A DNA stretch of 64,000 nucleotides from JAEZVV01 sp036652035. Its GTDB lineage: Bacteria > Pseudomonadota > Gammaproteobacteria > Burkholderiales > Burkholderiaceae_F. The stretch's first letter is position 1, and every line of letters starts with the position of its first letter. Below the pieces are notes generated by a model, which saw only the letters and a list, made by a program, of their open reading frames with translations, ran no database searches and was not told where the DNA came from. The stretch covers positions 1-64,000 of the forward strand of contig JAVVWR010000007.1 of the NCBI GenBank assembly GCA_036652035.1, given 5' to 3'. This document shows, piece after piece, positions 35,724-45,395 of this stretch. The translations under genes were made by a program, and so were the position numbers.

Positions 35724-38700
35724 ATGTGGATGACACGCGTCTCCATTCAGCACCCGGTGTTTGCGACCATGCTCATGGTCGGCCTCACCGTGCTGGGACT
35801 GTTTTCCTATTCGCGCCTCGGGGTCGAGGCAATGCCCGATGTGACTCTGCCCGGCGTTCAGGTCTACGTCGCCTACCCGGGCGCCTCGCCCGAACAGGTC
35901 GAGATCGACGTCACCAAGCCGGTCGAAAACGCGGTCAACACCGTGGCCGGGGTCAAGCGCATCCTGTCGCGCGCCGAAGAGGGGCGCTCGCTCGCCTGGG
36001 TCGAGTTCCGCTATGACGCCGACATGAGCCGCGCGACGCAGGAGGTGCGCGACAAGCTGGCGATGATCCGCGCCGGTTTTCCGCGCGACGTGAAGGACCC
36101 GGTGGTCAACCGCGTCAATGGCGACAACGACCAGCCGGTCGCCTCCTTCGCCCTGGTCGCCAAGGACATGCCGCAGCGCCAGCTCACCCTGATCGCCGAA
36201 CAAGTGGTGCAAAAAGGTCTGGAGCGGGTGAGCGGGGTTGGCAAGGTCGATCTTGGCGGCACCGTCACGCGCGAGATTCAGGTGCGGATCGAACCCGCCC
36301 GCCTGACCGCCTACGGCCTGTCGGTCGATCAGGTGGTGGCCGCTCTGCGCACCGCCAACGTGAGCGTGCCGGTGGGCACGATTCACAACGCCACCAGCGA
36401 GGCGATCGTTCGTGTTGACGGGCGCCTGGCCACGCCGATGCAGTTCGAGACCATCGTGGTGGCGCGGCGCAACGGCATTCCCATCCTGCTCGGGCAGATC
36501 GCCCAGGTCGATGACACCGAGCGCGAACGCAGCTCGATCAGCCGCGTCAACGGTGAGTCCGCCATCGGCGTCTACATCTTCAAGGCGCAGGACGCCAACA
36601 TCGTCAATGTCGGGGACGAACTCAAGCTCGCCGCGGCCGACATTCGCAAGCAGCTTCCGGCTGGCGTCGAGCTGAAGCTGCTCAACGCCAGCTCCGACTT
36701 CGTGGCCGCCGCGGTCGATAACGTCAAGCGCACCATCATCGAGGGTGGCCTGCTGACGGTGCTGATCGTCTTTCTGTTCCTGGGCTCGTGGCGCTCGACC
36801 GTGATCACCGGGCTGACCTTGCCGATCGCGGTGATTGCCACCTTCACGCCGCTCTACCTGATGGGCTTCACGCTCAACTACATGACGTTGATGGCGCTGT
36901 CCTTGTGCATCGGTCTTCTGATCGACGACGCGATCGTGGTGCGCGAGAACATCGTGCGCCACATTCACATGGGCAAGAGCCATCGGCGGGCGGCGCTGGA
37001 AGGCACCGACGAGATCGGCCTGGCTGTTCTGGCGACCACGCTGTCGATCGTGGCGGTGTTCGTGCCGATCGCTTTCATGCAAGGCATCGTCGGCAAGTTC
37101 TTCTTCAGCTTTGGCATCACGGTGGCGGCGGCGGTGCTGATCTCGCTCTTCGTGTCGTTCACGCTCGACCCCATGCTGTCGTCGATCTGGCGCGACCCGC
37201 CCGAGGGCGCGCGCGGGCTGCGTTTCGTGGGGCCGGTGCTGCGCCGTTTCGACGCCGCGATCGACGCGCTTCATCGGGTCTACGACCGTGCCCTGCGCTG
37301 GGCGCTCGCGCATCGCAAGACCACGCTGGCGATTGCGGTGGCAAGCCTGGCGGTGAGCATTCCGCTGGCCGGTGTGGTGGGCGGCGAGATGATGCCCGAG
37401 GCCGATCAGGGAACGACCTCGATCAAGCTCACCATGCCGGTGGGTTCGAGCCTTGAGTACACCAACGAGCGGGTCAAGCGCGTCGAGCAAGCCTTGCGCG
37501 AGTTTCCCGAGATCCGCAGCATCGACACCTTTGTCGGCAACAATGTGTTCGGCAACGATGGCGGACGCAATACCGCCACCATCGGTTTGCAGTTGCTGTC
37601 GGTGCGCGAACGCCAGCGCAGCCAGAAGCAGATCGAACAGGCGATCCGGGCGCGTGTGGCCAGCATCCCGGGGGTGAGCCTGGCGGTGGGCTGGAACCGG
37701 CCGATCTACGTCGCCTTGCTTGGCAACAACGACGCCGAGATGAACCGGGTGATCGAGGACCTCAAGGGCAAGGTGGCGCAGATCCGCGGCGTGACCGATA
37801 TCGAGACTTCAGTGAAAGAAGGCACGCCCGCCTTGCGGGTGCGTTTGAAGCCCGAGCTTGCAGCCGAATACGGCATCACCCACGCCCAGCTGGGAACCAC
37901 CCTGCGCGCCTTGGTGGGCGGCGAGAACTCCGGCTATTGGTTGGCGCCCGATGGCCAGAACTACGAGGTGATCACCCAATTGCCCCAAGCCAATCGCACC
38001 GTGGTCGATGACATCGTCAACCTCAATATCGCCACTGGACGCACGCTGGCCGACGGCACGCCCGAGGTGGTCCCGCTGCGCGCGGTGGCGACGGTGGAGA
38101 AGACCTTCAATCCGGAGAACATTCGCCGTCAGGATTTGCAGCGGCGGGTGGCCTTGTTTGCCGGGATCGAAGGCCGACCGGCGGGCGACGCGGGTGAAGA
38201 GGTGCAGCAACTGGTCAAGGCCTACGAGCTGCCGCCGGGACTGCGCTTCGATATCGGCGGCCAGATCCGCGACCAGCAGGAAATGATGACCGCAGTGCTC
38301 GGCGCTCTGCTGCTGGCGATCATCTTCATCTACCTGGTGCTCGCCTCGCAGTTCGGCAGCTTCCTGCAGCCGGTGGCGATCATGGCCTCGCTGCCGCTGT
38401 CGATCGTGGGCGTGATGCTGGCCCTGCTGATCACCGGAACGACGCTCAACATCTTCTCGATGATCGGCATCGTGTTCCTGATGGGCCTGGTGACCAAGAA
38501 CGCGATTCTTTTGGTCGACTTTGCCAACAAGGGGCAGCGCGATGGCTTGAGCCGCGTCGAAGCGCTGCTCGCCGCGGGTCAGGTTCGCCTGCGCCCGATC
38601 CTGATGACCACCGCTGCGATGATCTTTGGCATGCTGCCGCTCGCGCTGGGCCTGGGCGATGGTGCCGAACAGCAGGCCCCGATGGGCCGCGCCATCATCG

Positions 38701-38867
38701 GCGGGGTCATCACCTCGACTCTGCTGACTCTGATCGTGGTGCCGGTGATCTACACCTGGCTCGACGCTTGGGAGCAGCGCCTCAAACCGCGCGGGCATGG
38801 CGATGAGGCGGCGCCGGCCCACGGCGCGGCGGCGCTGGGCGAGTCGGCAAGCGACCGCATCCGGTAG
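35724..38867 (+). CDS. RND family efflux permease (HAE1-type)
   Basis: Inner-membrane proton-driven exporter, 1047 residues. N-terminal MWMTRVSIQHPVFATMLMVGL is typical, two large periplasmic loops are present, and the proton-relay Asp pair is in CIGLLIDDAIVVREN. TM blocks include ILVFLFLGSWRSTVITGLTLP-like sequence near residue 350 and the C-terminal GIVFLMGLVTKNAILLVDF. GAGGAG lies upstream of ATG 35724. Substrate cannot be assigned; drug- or detergent-type efflux is likely from the HAE1 class. Confidence 0.93.
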   Translation: MWMTRVSIQHPVFATMLMVGLTVLGLFSYSRLGVEAMPDVTLPGVQVYVAYPGASPEQVEIDVTKPVENAVNTVAGVKRILSRAEEGRSLAWVEFRYDADMSRATQEVRDKLAMIRAGFPRDVKDPVVNRVNGDNDQPVASFALVAKDMPQRQLTLIAEQVVQKGLERVSGVGKVDLGGTVTREIQVRIEPARLTAYGLSVDQVVAALRTANVSVPVGTIHNATSEAIVRVDGRLATPMQFETIVVARRNGIPILLGQIAQVDDTERERSSISRVNGESAIGVYIFKAQDANIVNVGDELKLAAADIRKQLPAGVELKLLNASSDFVAAAVDNVKRTIIEGGLLTVLIVFLFLGSWRSTVITGLTLPIAVIATFTPLYLMGFTLNYMTLMALSLCIGLLIDDAIVVRENIVRHIHMGKSHRRAALEGTDEIGLAVLATTLSIVAVFVPIAFMQGIVGKFFFSFGITVAAAVLISLFVSFTLDPMLSSIWRDPPEGARGLRFVGPVLRRFDAAIDALHRVYDRALRWALAHRKTTLAIAVASLAVSIPLAGVVGGEMMPEADQGTTSIKLTMPVGSSLEYTNERVKRVEQALREFPEIRSIDTFVGNNVFGNDGGRNTATIGLQLLSVRERQRSQKQIEQAIRARVASIPGVSLAVGWNRPIYVALLGNNDAEMNRVIEDLKGKVAQIRGVTDIETSVKEGTPALRVRLKPELAAEYGITHAQLGTTLRALVGGENSGYWLAPDGQNYEVITQLPQANRTVVDDIVNLNIATGRTLADGTPEVVPLRAVATVEKTFNPENIRRQDLQRRVALFAGIEGRPAGDAGEEVQQLVKAYELPPGLRFDIGGQIRDQQEMMTAVLGALLLAIIFIYLVLASQFGSFLQPVAIMASLPLSIVGVMLALLITGTTLNIFSMIGIVFLMGLVTKNAILLVDFANKGQRDGLSRVEALLAAGQVRLRPILMTTAAMIFGMLPLALGLGDGAEQQAPMGRAIIGGVITSTLLTLIVVPVIYTWLDAWEQRLKPRGHGDEAAPAHGAAALGESASDRIR

Positions 38868-38886
38868 CGCTCCGACGGGCGGGTTA

Positions 38887-38921
38887 AGCTCCGTGCACGG
38901 GTCCTTTCTTTGCACGGAGCT
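38887..38921 (+). promoter_or_regulatory. hairpin covering the ribosome binding site of the DJ-1/PfpI gene
   Basis: An 11-bp perfect stem AGCTCCGTGCA / TGCACGGAGCT with a 13-base loop. The right arm contains the GGAG (38916-38919) that precedes ATG 38928 by eight bases, so the folded form would hide the Shine-Dalgarno. Confidence 0.5.
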
Positions 38922-38927
38922 TCGTCC

Positions 38928-39614
38928 ATGGCGCGCATCCTGATGGTCCTGACTTCGCACGGCGAACTGGGCTCGACCGGCCGCAAGACCGGGCTGTGGC
39001 TTGAGGAGTTCGCCGCGCCCTTCTACGCGTTTCTCGCCGCTGGCTGCGAGGTGGTGCTGGCCTCGCCCCGCGGCGGCGCGGTGCCAGTCGATCCTGGCAG
39101 CCTGGCTGACTCGGCCCAGACCGAGGCGACCCGGCGCTGGGCCGACGATGATCTCAACCGCGGTCTGATCACTCGCACGCTGCCGCTCTCGAGCGTGACG
39201 GCGAGTGATTTCGATGCGGTGTTCTACCCCGGCGGTCACGGGCCGATGTGGGATCTCGCGGGCGATCCGGGCAACGCCGCCGTGCTCTCGCAATTCTGGT
39301 GCGCGGGCAAGCCGGTCGGCGCGGTCTGCCATGGCGTGGCGGCGCTGCTCGCTGCGCGCGATGCCGACGGGCAGAGCCTGCTTGAAGGGCGCCATGTGAC
39401 GGGGTTTTCGGACGCGGAAGAACGCGCTGTCGGGCTCGACGAAGTCGTGCCTTTTCTGTTGCAGGACCGATTGCTGGCGGCGCGCGCCATTTATGAAGAA
39501 GCGCCGCCGTTCAAGGCGCACACCGTGGTTGACGGGCGGCTGGTGACAGGGCAGAACCCGGCCTCGTCGGTGGGCGCGGCTCACGCTTTACTAGGTTTAT
39601 TGACATCCGAATGA
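38928..39614 (+). CDS. DJ-1/PfpI (Hsp31-like) class I amidotransferase-fold protein
   Basis: 228 residues. Nucleophile elbow Cys134 in GAVCHGVAALL, conserved Glu in LWLEEFAAPF, and the YPGGHGPMWDL loop, as in Hsp31/YhbO-type proteins linked to glyoxal/methylglyoxal detoxification or deglycase activity. Start MARILMVLTSHGEL at 38928; an in-frame ATG at 38910 lies inside a hairpin. The stop overlaps the next gene by four bases. Confidence 0.88.
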   Translation: MARILMVLTSHGELGSTGRKTGLWLEEFAAPFYAFLAAGCEVVLASPRGGAVPVDPGSLADSAQTEATRRWADDDLNRGLITRTLPLSSVTASDFDAVFYPGGHGPMWDLAGDPGNAAVLSQFWCAGKPVGAVCHGVAALLAARDADGQSLLEGRHVTGFSDAEERAVGLDEVVPFLLQDRLLAARAIYEEAPPFKAHTVVDGRLVTGQNPASSVGAAHALLGLLTSE

Positions 39615-40156
39615 ACTGGCTTGATTCAACTCCCCGCACCTCGAGTGTCCGCACCGCCTGGCTCGCCTGGTTTACCTGGCTCGTGATTGGTGGCGCTCTG
39701 CTGTTTGAAGACTGGAAGATCGGCGGCGCCAGCTTCAACCTGATTCTCACCGCGCCGTTCTGGCTGCTGTGGCTGGCCTGGCCGGTGTGGCGCATCGCGC
39801 AGCGGCTGCGCGGCCGCGGTCTGATCGGCCCGGTGGCGGACTGGAGCGGCCAGTGCCTGAGGTTTGACGGCGAGCCGCTGCGCGTGATCGTCGATGGCGA
39901 TTCGATCTATGTGGTGGCCGAGGATTTGTTCGAGCTGTTCGAGTTGCCGCCCGCCGCACGCGTGCCAGCCGGATCCTTGCACCGGCTTGAAGGTTTTGCC
40001 GGCGGCTTGCTGACTTGGGCGCAAGCGCAGGAATGCTTGTCGGCGCAGGGCAACGATCGTGCTGCGCGACTCTTGCACATGCTCGATGCCGAGGTGGTGC
40101 AGCCGCTCCGCCAGCAGGGCGCGGGCCACGCGGCCCGCGAGGAGAAACCGCAGTGA
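39611..40156 (+). CDS. uncharacterised small membrane protein
   Basis: 181 residues, not recognised. Two hydrophobic helices (~15-32 TAWLAWFTWLVIGGALLF and ~42-60 LILTAPFWLLWLAWPVW) form an N-terminal hairpin. The soluble part contains RFDGEPLRVIVDGDSIYVVAEDLFELFEL, loosely like the start of Bro-N domains, then an Ala-rich helical end. Coupled by overlapping start/stop to the DJ-1 gene and to the following four-Cys gene, suggesting one transcription unit. Confidence 0.75.
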   Translation: MNWLDSTPRTSSVRTAWLAWFTWLVIGGALLFEDWKIGGASFNLILTAPFWLLWLAWPVWRIAQRLRGRGLIGPVADWSGQCLRFDGEPLRVIVDGDSIYVVAEDLFELFELPPAARVPAGSLHRLEGFAGGLLTWAQAQECLSAQGNDRAARLLHMLDAEVVQPLRQQGAGHAAREEKPQ

Positions 40157-40365
40157 AGATCTGTCCTGTTGCCATCGCCGTCGGTTGCCGCCGCTGCCCC
40201 GTCTTCAAGCTTTGCCCGCTCAAGTCGGTGATCGGCGACTACGAGCCGCCAGCGCCAAGCTCAGCTCAAGCGACGGCCAAACCCGCGGCCAAGCGCCCGC
40301 TCAAGAGAGCGGCCAAGACCGCGGCGACATCGGCCGGCGGTAAGCCGGGCGCGCGGCGCCGCTAG
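40153..40365 (+). CDS. 70-residue four-cysteine protein with basic tail
   Basis: GTG start at 40153, overlapping the previous stop (GTGA), with GGAG eight bases upstream. Sequence begins MKICPVAIAVGCRRCPVF and contains C4, C12, C15 and C21 in a compact C-x7-C-x2-C-x5-C array followed by PLKSVIGDYEPP, which could bind zinc or a cluster. The second half is Lys/Ala/Arg-rich like a histone H1 tail. No function recognised. Confidence 0.7.
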   Translation: MKICPVAIAVGCRRCPVFKLCPLKSVIGDYEPPAPSSAQATAKPAAKRPLKRAAKTAATSAGGKPGARRR

Positions 40366-40374
40366 CGGCGCCGC
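40353..40374. terminator. 22-bp perfect palindrome at the convergent ends of the four-Cys gene and xth
   Basis: Arms of 10 bases (starting GCGGCGCCGC) around a central TA, including the TAG stop of the upstream gene and ending three bases before the xth stop. No T tract on either strand, so termination is uncertain. Confidence 0.45.
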
Positions 40375-40376
40375 GT

Positions 40377-41171
40377 TCAGGCGAAGGTGGCCACTACCGG
40401 CGCGTGGTCGCTGGGCTGCTCGCGTCGGCGCGGCTCGATATCAATCTCGACCTTCTTCACGCGCGCCGCGAGCGGCTCACTCACCAGGATGTGGTCGATC
40501 CGCAGACCGGCCTTGCGGCGGAACGACAGGTTGCGGTAGTCCCACCAGGTGTAGCTGCGCTCGGGCTGCTCAAAGAGACGGAAGCTGTCCTTGAGGCCGA
40601 GAGCTTCGAGCGCGCGGAAGGCGGCTCGTTCGGGTTCGGAGACGAGCACCTGGCCTTCCCAGGCAGCGGGATCATGCACATCGCGCGCTTCGGGGGCGAT
40701 GTTGTAGTCACCCAGCAGGGCGAGTTGCGGGTGCGCCGCCAGTTCGTCCTTGAGCCAGTCGGTCAGGGCGGCGAGCCACGCCAGCTTGTAGGCGTATTTG
40801 TCGCTGCCCACGGCCTGGCCGTTGGGGAAGTAGCCGTCGATCACTCGCAGCGCGCCGAGCTCGCAGTGGAGCGTTGCCGCCAGCAGGCGCTTTTGTTCGT
40901 CGGCGTAGTTGGGCAGATTGACCTGAACCGAATCGACCGCGCGGATGGTGGCCTGACGGGTAATGATCGCTACGCCGTTATAGGTTTTCTGGCCAGCAAA
41001 CGTGGCGGCGTAGCCCGCCTCCTGCAGCGCGGCGACCGGGAAGGATTCATCGACGGTTTTGGTTTCTTGCAGGCAGACCACGTCGGTCTGGTGCTGAGCG
41101 AGCCAGTCGAGCAGATGTGGCAGGCGCACCTTGAGGGAATTGACGTTCCAGGTGGCGACGGTGATAGCCAT
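40377..41171 (-). CDS. xth: exodeoxyribonuclease III
   Basis: Repairs abasic sites and 3' blocks in DNA. 264 residues of the EEP fold: TWNVNSLKVRLPHLLDWL, CLQETK with the metal-binding Glu, IDGYFPNG, LLGDYNIAPEARDVHDP and the closing SDHAPVVATF with catalytic Asp-His. ATG follows the stop of the glutaredoxin-like gene with no gap, so it is part of the prlC transcription unit. Confidence 0.96.
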   Translation of the reverse strand: MAITVATWNVNSLKVRLPHLLDWLAQHQTDVVCLQETKTVDESFPVAALQEAGYAATFAGQKTYNGVAIITRQATIRAVDSVQVNLPNYADEQKRLLAATLHCELGALRVIDGYFPNGQAVGSDKYAYKLAWLAALTDWLKDELAAHPQLALLGDYNIAPEARDVHDPAAWEGQVLVSEPERAAFRALEALGLKDSFRLFEQPERSYTWWDYRNLSFRRKAGLRIDHILVSEPLAARVKKVEIDIEPRRREQPSDHAPVVATFA

Positions 41172-41714
41172 TTAGCCTTCCTTGGCTGGCGCTGCGACCG
41201 CCTTGGGCGAGGGGGTGTTCATCGGTTGCGCAGGCGTGTCGCGCCAGCCTGGCGGCAGCTGCGAGCGGTCGGGGTAGCCCGCGGCGCCGAGCAAGCTTTC
41301 CCAGCTCGCACTGGCAAAGCCGGCCGCGACCTCGGAGCCAACCGTGATCGCGGGCAGCGATTCGGCGCGGGTGGCGCGGCGGAAAGCATCGACATCGGCC
41401 TGGGTCTGAACGATGTGCTCGGCAAACGGCACGCCGCGGCCACGCAGATAGGTCCGCGCAGCCGCGCACGGCTCACCGCAGTTCGCGGCGGTGTAGAGCG
41501 TGACGGGGTTGCGCAGGACGGCGCGGCGCAGTTCGAACGGCAGCTCGGGGCCGCTCGCTATGGGCGCTGCGCCGGCCTTGATCGGCTGCACCTGACGTGC
41601 GTTGGCCGGAGGAACGTCGCCGTAGTTGACGCCGCCATCCGGATCGACCCAGCGGTACTGGGCGCTGGCCACGCCGGCGGCGGCGAGCAGAGCGATCAGG
41701 GCGAGGCGGCGCAT
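41172..41714 (-). CDS. DUF4124 plus glutaredoxin-like exported protein
   Basis: 180 residues. Signal peptide LIALLAAAGVASAQ, then the DUF4124 segment YRWVDPDGGVNYGDVPP, then a thioredoxin/glutaredoxin-fold domain at ~65-140 with VTLYTAANCGEPCAAARTYL. The redox site is C-G-E-P-C, three residues between the cysteines rather than the usual two, as found in this exported subfamily. VTVGSE-like cis-Pro segment is SLPAITVG. ATG shares one base with the prlC stop. Confidence 0.85.
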   Translation of the reverse strand: MRRLALIALLAAAGVASAQYRWVDPDGGVNYGDVPPANARQVQPIKAGAAPIASGPELPFELRRAVLRNPVTLYTAANCGEPCAAARTYLRGRGVPFAEHIVQTQADVDAFRRATRAESLPAITVGSEVAAGFASASWESLLGAAGYPDRSQLPPGWRDTPAQPMNTPSPKAVAAPAKEG

Positions 41715-43747
41715 CACGCAGCCATCCCGCTGTGGCGCAGCAAGGCGTCGATCTCGGGTTTGCGGCCGCGAAAAGCGATAAAGCTTTCCATCGCCGGGCG
41801 GCTGCCACCGACCGAGAGAATCTCGTCCAGAAAGCGCCGGCCGGTGGCCGGGTCGAGCACGCCGTTTTCTTCGAACATCGAGAAGGCGTCGGCCGACAGC
41901 ACCTCGGCCCACTTGTAGCTGTAATAGCCCGCCGCGTAACCGCCGCCGAAGATGTGCGAGAAGCTGTTGGCAAAGCGGTTGTAGTCGGGCGGGAAAATCA
42001 CCGCGACTTCGCGCCGCACTTGAGCCAGCAGGTCTTGCACCGTGCCCGACTGCGGGTCGAAGTCGGCGTGCATCAGCATGTCGAAGAGGGCGAACTCGAG
42101 CTGGCGGACCATTTGCATTCCGCTCTGGAAGTTCTTGGCGGCGATCATCTTGTCGAAGAGCTCGCGCGGCAGGGGGCTGCCGGTCTCGACGTGCGAGCTG
42201 AGCGACTGCAACACGCCCCACTCCCAGGCGAAGTTCTCCATGAACTGGCTGGGCAGCTCGACCGCGTCCCATTCGACGCCGCGGATCCCGGCCACACCGA
42301 GCTCGCCCACGCGGGTGAGCATGTGGTGCAGGCCGTGGCCGAACTCATGGAACAGCGTGAGCACGTCGTCGTGGGTGAGCAAGGCCGGCTTGCCGCCCAC
42401 CGGGCGGGCGAAATTGCAGGTAAGAAAGGCGATCGGCGTCTGGATGCGGCCGTGGCTGACGCGGCGGGCGCGCTCGTCATCCATCCAGGCGCCACCGCGC
42501 TTATGGTCGCGCGCGTAGAGGTCGAGGTAGAACTGGGCGACCAGTTCGCCCGCCGGATTCTCGATCCGGAAAAACTTGACCTCGGGGTGCCAGACCGGTG
42601 CTTCCTGCGGTCGGATGGTGACCGAGAACAGCGATTCGACCAGGGCAAAAAAACCGGTGAGAACGGTCGGTTCGGTGAAGTACTGCTTCACGTCTTGTTC
42701 GGAGTACGCGTAGCGCTTCTCGCGCAGTTTTTCCGAAACAAAGGCGATGTCCCATGGCATCAGCTCGGCCAGATCCAGCTCGGTTTGCGCAAACTGGCGC
42801 AGCTCGGCCATGTCGCGCTCGGCGTGCGGGCGTGAGCGACGGGCGAGGTCGCGCAGGAAGTTCAACACTTCGGCCGGCGACTCGGCCATTTTGGCCACCA
42901 GCGAGACTTCGGCGAAGTTTTGGTAGCCCAGCAAGCGGGCCTCTTCGGCGCGCAGCTCGAGCAGCTCGGTCATCAGGGGCGAGTTGTCCCACTCGGGCTG
43001 GCCGAACTCGGAGGCGCGGGTGACGTAGGCGCGGTAGAGCTCTTCGCGCAGTGCGCGGTCGCTCGCGTATTGCAGCGCCGGCAGATAGCTCGGGATGTGG
43101 AGGGTGATCTTGTAGCCGCCGGCCGTGCCCGCGGCTTCGCGGTAGGACTCGATCACGTCGGCCGGAAGGCCGGCCAGGCGCGAGGTGTCGGGCAGGGTCA
43201 GCGAGAAGGCGTTGGTGGCATCGAGCACGTTCTCGGAGAAGCGCTGCGCGGCCTGTGCCGACCGCTCATTGAGCTGGGCCAGGCGCGCCTTGGGCTCGGG
43301 CGGCAGATCGGCGCCGCCTAAGCGGAAATCGCGCAATTCATTGGCGATGATCTTGCGGCGAGCGGCCGGCCAGGTCGAAAAGTCGGGCTGTTCGGCGATC
43401 GCCTTGTACTTGGCAAACAGCACTTCGTTCTGTGAGACCTCGGTCCAGAACTCGGTGATCTCGGGCAGGAGCGCGTTGTAGACCGCTCGCAGCTCGGGCG
43501 TGTCGACCACGGCGTTCAGGTGAGAGACCGCACCCCAGGCGCGAGCAAGGCTCTCGCTCGCGTCATCGAGCGGCTCGACGATGCTCTCCCAGCCGGGCGT
43601 TGTGGCGGGATCGGTGGCGCGCGTCACGGCGGCGCGGGCGGCAGCGAGGAGGGTGTTGATGGCCGGGCCCACGTGCTCGGGGCGGATCGCGGCAAAGTTC
43701 ATCAGACCATCGAACTGGAGCAGCGGGTTGGTAGTGTCGCGCGTCAC
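41714..43747 (-). CDS. prlC: oligopeptidase A (M3 zinc metallopeptidase)
   Basis: Cytosolic thimet-type peptidase degrading signal peptides and small peptides. About 677 residues. Zinc site HEFGHGLHHML with the downstream Glu in GVEWDAVELPSQFMENF; C-terminal FGGGYAAGYYSYKWAEVLSAD is diagnostic. GTG 43747 is chosen as it gives the family length and N-terminus (TRDTTNPLLQFDGL); ATG 43702 would be 15 residues shorter. Followed by the glutaredoxin-like gene with overlapping codons. Confidence 0.95.
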   Translation of the reverse strand: MTRDTTNPLLQFDGLMNFAAIRPEHVGPAINTLLAAARAAVTRATDPATTPGWESIVEPLDDASESLARAWGAVSHLNAVVDTPELRAVYNALLPEITEFWTEVSQNEVLFAKYKAIAEQPDFSTWPAARRKIIANELRDFRLGGADLPPEPKARLAQLNERSAQAAQRFSENVLDATNAFSLTLPDTSRLAGLPADVIESYREAAGTAGGYKITLHIPSYLPALQYASDRALREELYRAYVTRASEFGQPEWDNSPLMTELLELRAEEARLLGYQNFAEVSLVAKMAESPAEVLNFLRDLARRSRPHAERDMAELRQFAQTELDLAELMPWDIAFVSEKLREKRYAYSEQDVKQYFTEPTVLTGFFALVESLFSVTIRPQEAPVWHPEVKFFRIENPAGELVAQFYLDLYARDHKRGGAWMDDERARRVSHGRIQTPIAFLTCNFARPVGGKPALLTHDDVLTLFHEFGHGLHHMLTRVGELGVAGIRGVEWDAVELPSQFMENFAWEWGVLQSLSSHVETGSPLPRELFDKMIAAKNFQSGMQMVRQLEFALFDMLMHADFDPQSGTVQDLLAQVRREVAVIFPPDYNRFANSFSHIFGGGYAAGYYSYKWAEVLSADAFSMFEENGVLDPATGRRFLDEILSVGGSRPAMESFIAFRGRKPEIDALLRHSGMAA

Positions 43748-43781
43748 GGAGATCTCGCAGTCTTGGAAAGGAAACAGGAAG

Positions 43782-43802
43782 ACCGGCGCTCGCGGCGCCG
43801 GT
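43782..43802 (-). terminator. hairpin between folD and prlC
   Basis: 8-bp stem ACCGGCGC / GCGCCGGT with a five-base loop, 12 bases past the folD stop. The following minus-strand sequence CTTCCTGTTTCC is only modestly T-rich. Confidence 0.45.
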
Positions 43803-43814
43803 TTGAACAGGAAT

Positions 43815-44675
<861 letters not shown>

Positions 44676-44705
44676 AAGAAAAGGGGCTTTCCGACGGAAA
44701 GCCCC
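44676..44705 (-). terminator. intrinsic terminator directly upstream of folD
   Basis: On the minus strand: stem GGGGCTTTCC / GGAAAGCCCC, loop GTC, then TTTTCTT, which ends right at the folD ATG. It terminates the sensor/regulator operon and could also act as an attenuator for folD. Confidence 0.88.
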
Positions 44706-44732
44706 GATTCTAGCGGTGCATCAAACCGGCGC

Positions 44733-45386
44733 TTAGAGCGGCGGGTTGGACGTGCCCATCACCACGCGCATCAGGTCGGCGACCGTACCGGAATTGGTCT
44801 TGTCCATGATGGAAGCGCGGTGCGCCTCAACCGTCTTGATCGAGATGCCGAGATCGTCGGCGATCTGCTTGTTCAGGCGACCGGCAACGATGCGTTCCAG
44901 GACCTGCTGTTCGCGTGGCGTGAGCTTGCCGAGCAGGGCTTCGTTGAGCGATTGACGCTCGCTGTCGGAGCGACGGGTGCGAGCTTCGATCAACATGCGC
45001 TCGACCTGGGCCTTGAGGGCGGCCTGGTCAAAGGGCTTCTCGACGAAGTCGACCGCGCCCTTCTTGAGCGTGTTGACCGCCATCGGAACATCGCCGTGAC
45101 CGGTGATGAAGATGATCGGCAGATCCGACTTGCGGGCGATCAGATGTTCCTGGACTTCCAGCCCGCTCATACCGGGCATGCGGACGTCGAGAACCAGCAC
45201 GGCGATCGCGTTCGGGTCGTATTTCGAGAGGAAATTTTCGCCGCTGTCATACAGCTCGACGCGGTAGCTCGAAGCTTCGAGCAGCCATTTGAGCGAATCG
45301 CGAACAGCTTCGTCGTCGTCGACAACGTAGACGACGCCAAGGGATTCAGGGGTGTCTTGATTGAAATCGGAGAGGTTCTGGTTCAT
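44733..45386 (-). CDS. FixJ/NarL-type two-component response regulator
   Basis: 217 residues. Receiver domain ~17-135 with acidic pocket VDDDE, phospho-acceptor D67 in VLVLDVRMPGMSG, TGHGDVPMAV and KPFD as in FixJ/StyR/TodT regulators. C-terminal LuxR helix-turn-helix ~150-210: LTPREQQVLERIVAGRLNK, then IADDLGISIKTVEAHR. The gene is downstream of its sensor kinase (10-base gap). In Burkholderiales-like genomes this pair lies beside aceE. Confidence 0.93.
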   Translation of the reverse strand: MNQNLSDFNQDTPESLGVVYVVDDDEAVRDSLKWLLEASSYRVELYDSGENFLSKYDPNAIAVLVLDVRMPGMSGLEVQEHLIARKSDLPIIFITGHGDVPMAVNTLKKGAVDFVEKPFDQAALKAQVERMLIEARTRRSDSERQSLNEALLGKLTPREQQVLERIVAGRLNKQIADDLGISIKTVEAHRASIMDKTNSGTVADLMRVVMGTSNPPL

Positions 45387-45395
45387 GGGGCCTCC

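Noticed and set aside
35601..37490. A 629-codon minus-strand frame opposite the RND pump
   Set aside because: Shadow frame of the permease; no domain recognised and no ribosome binding site.
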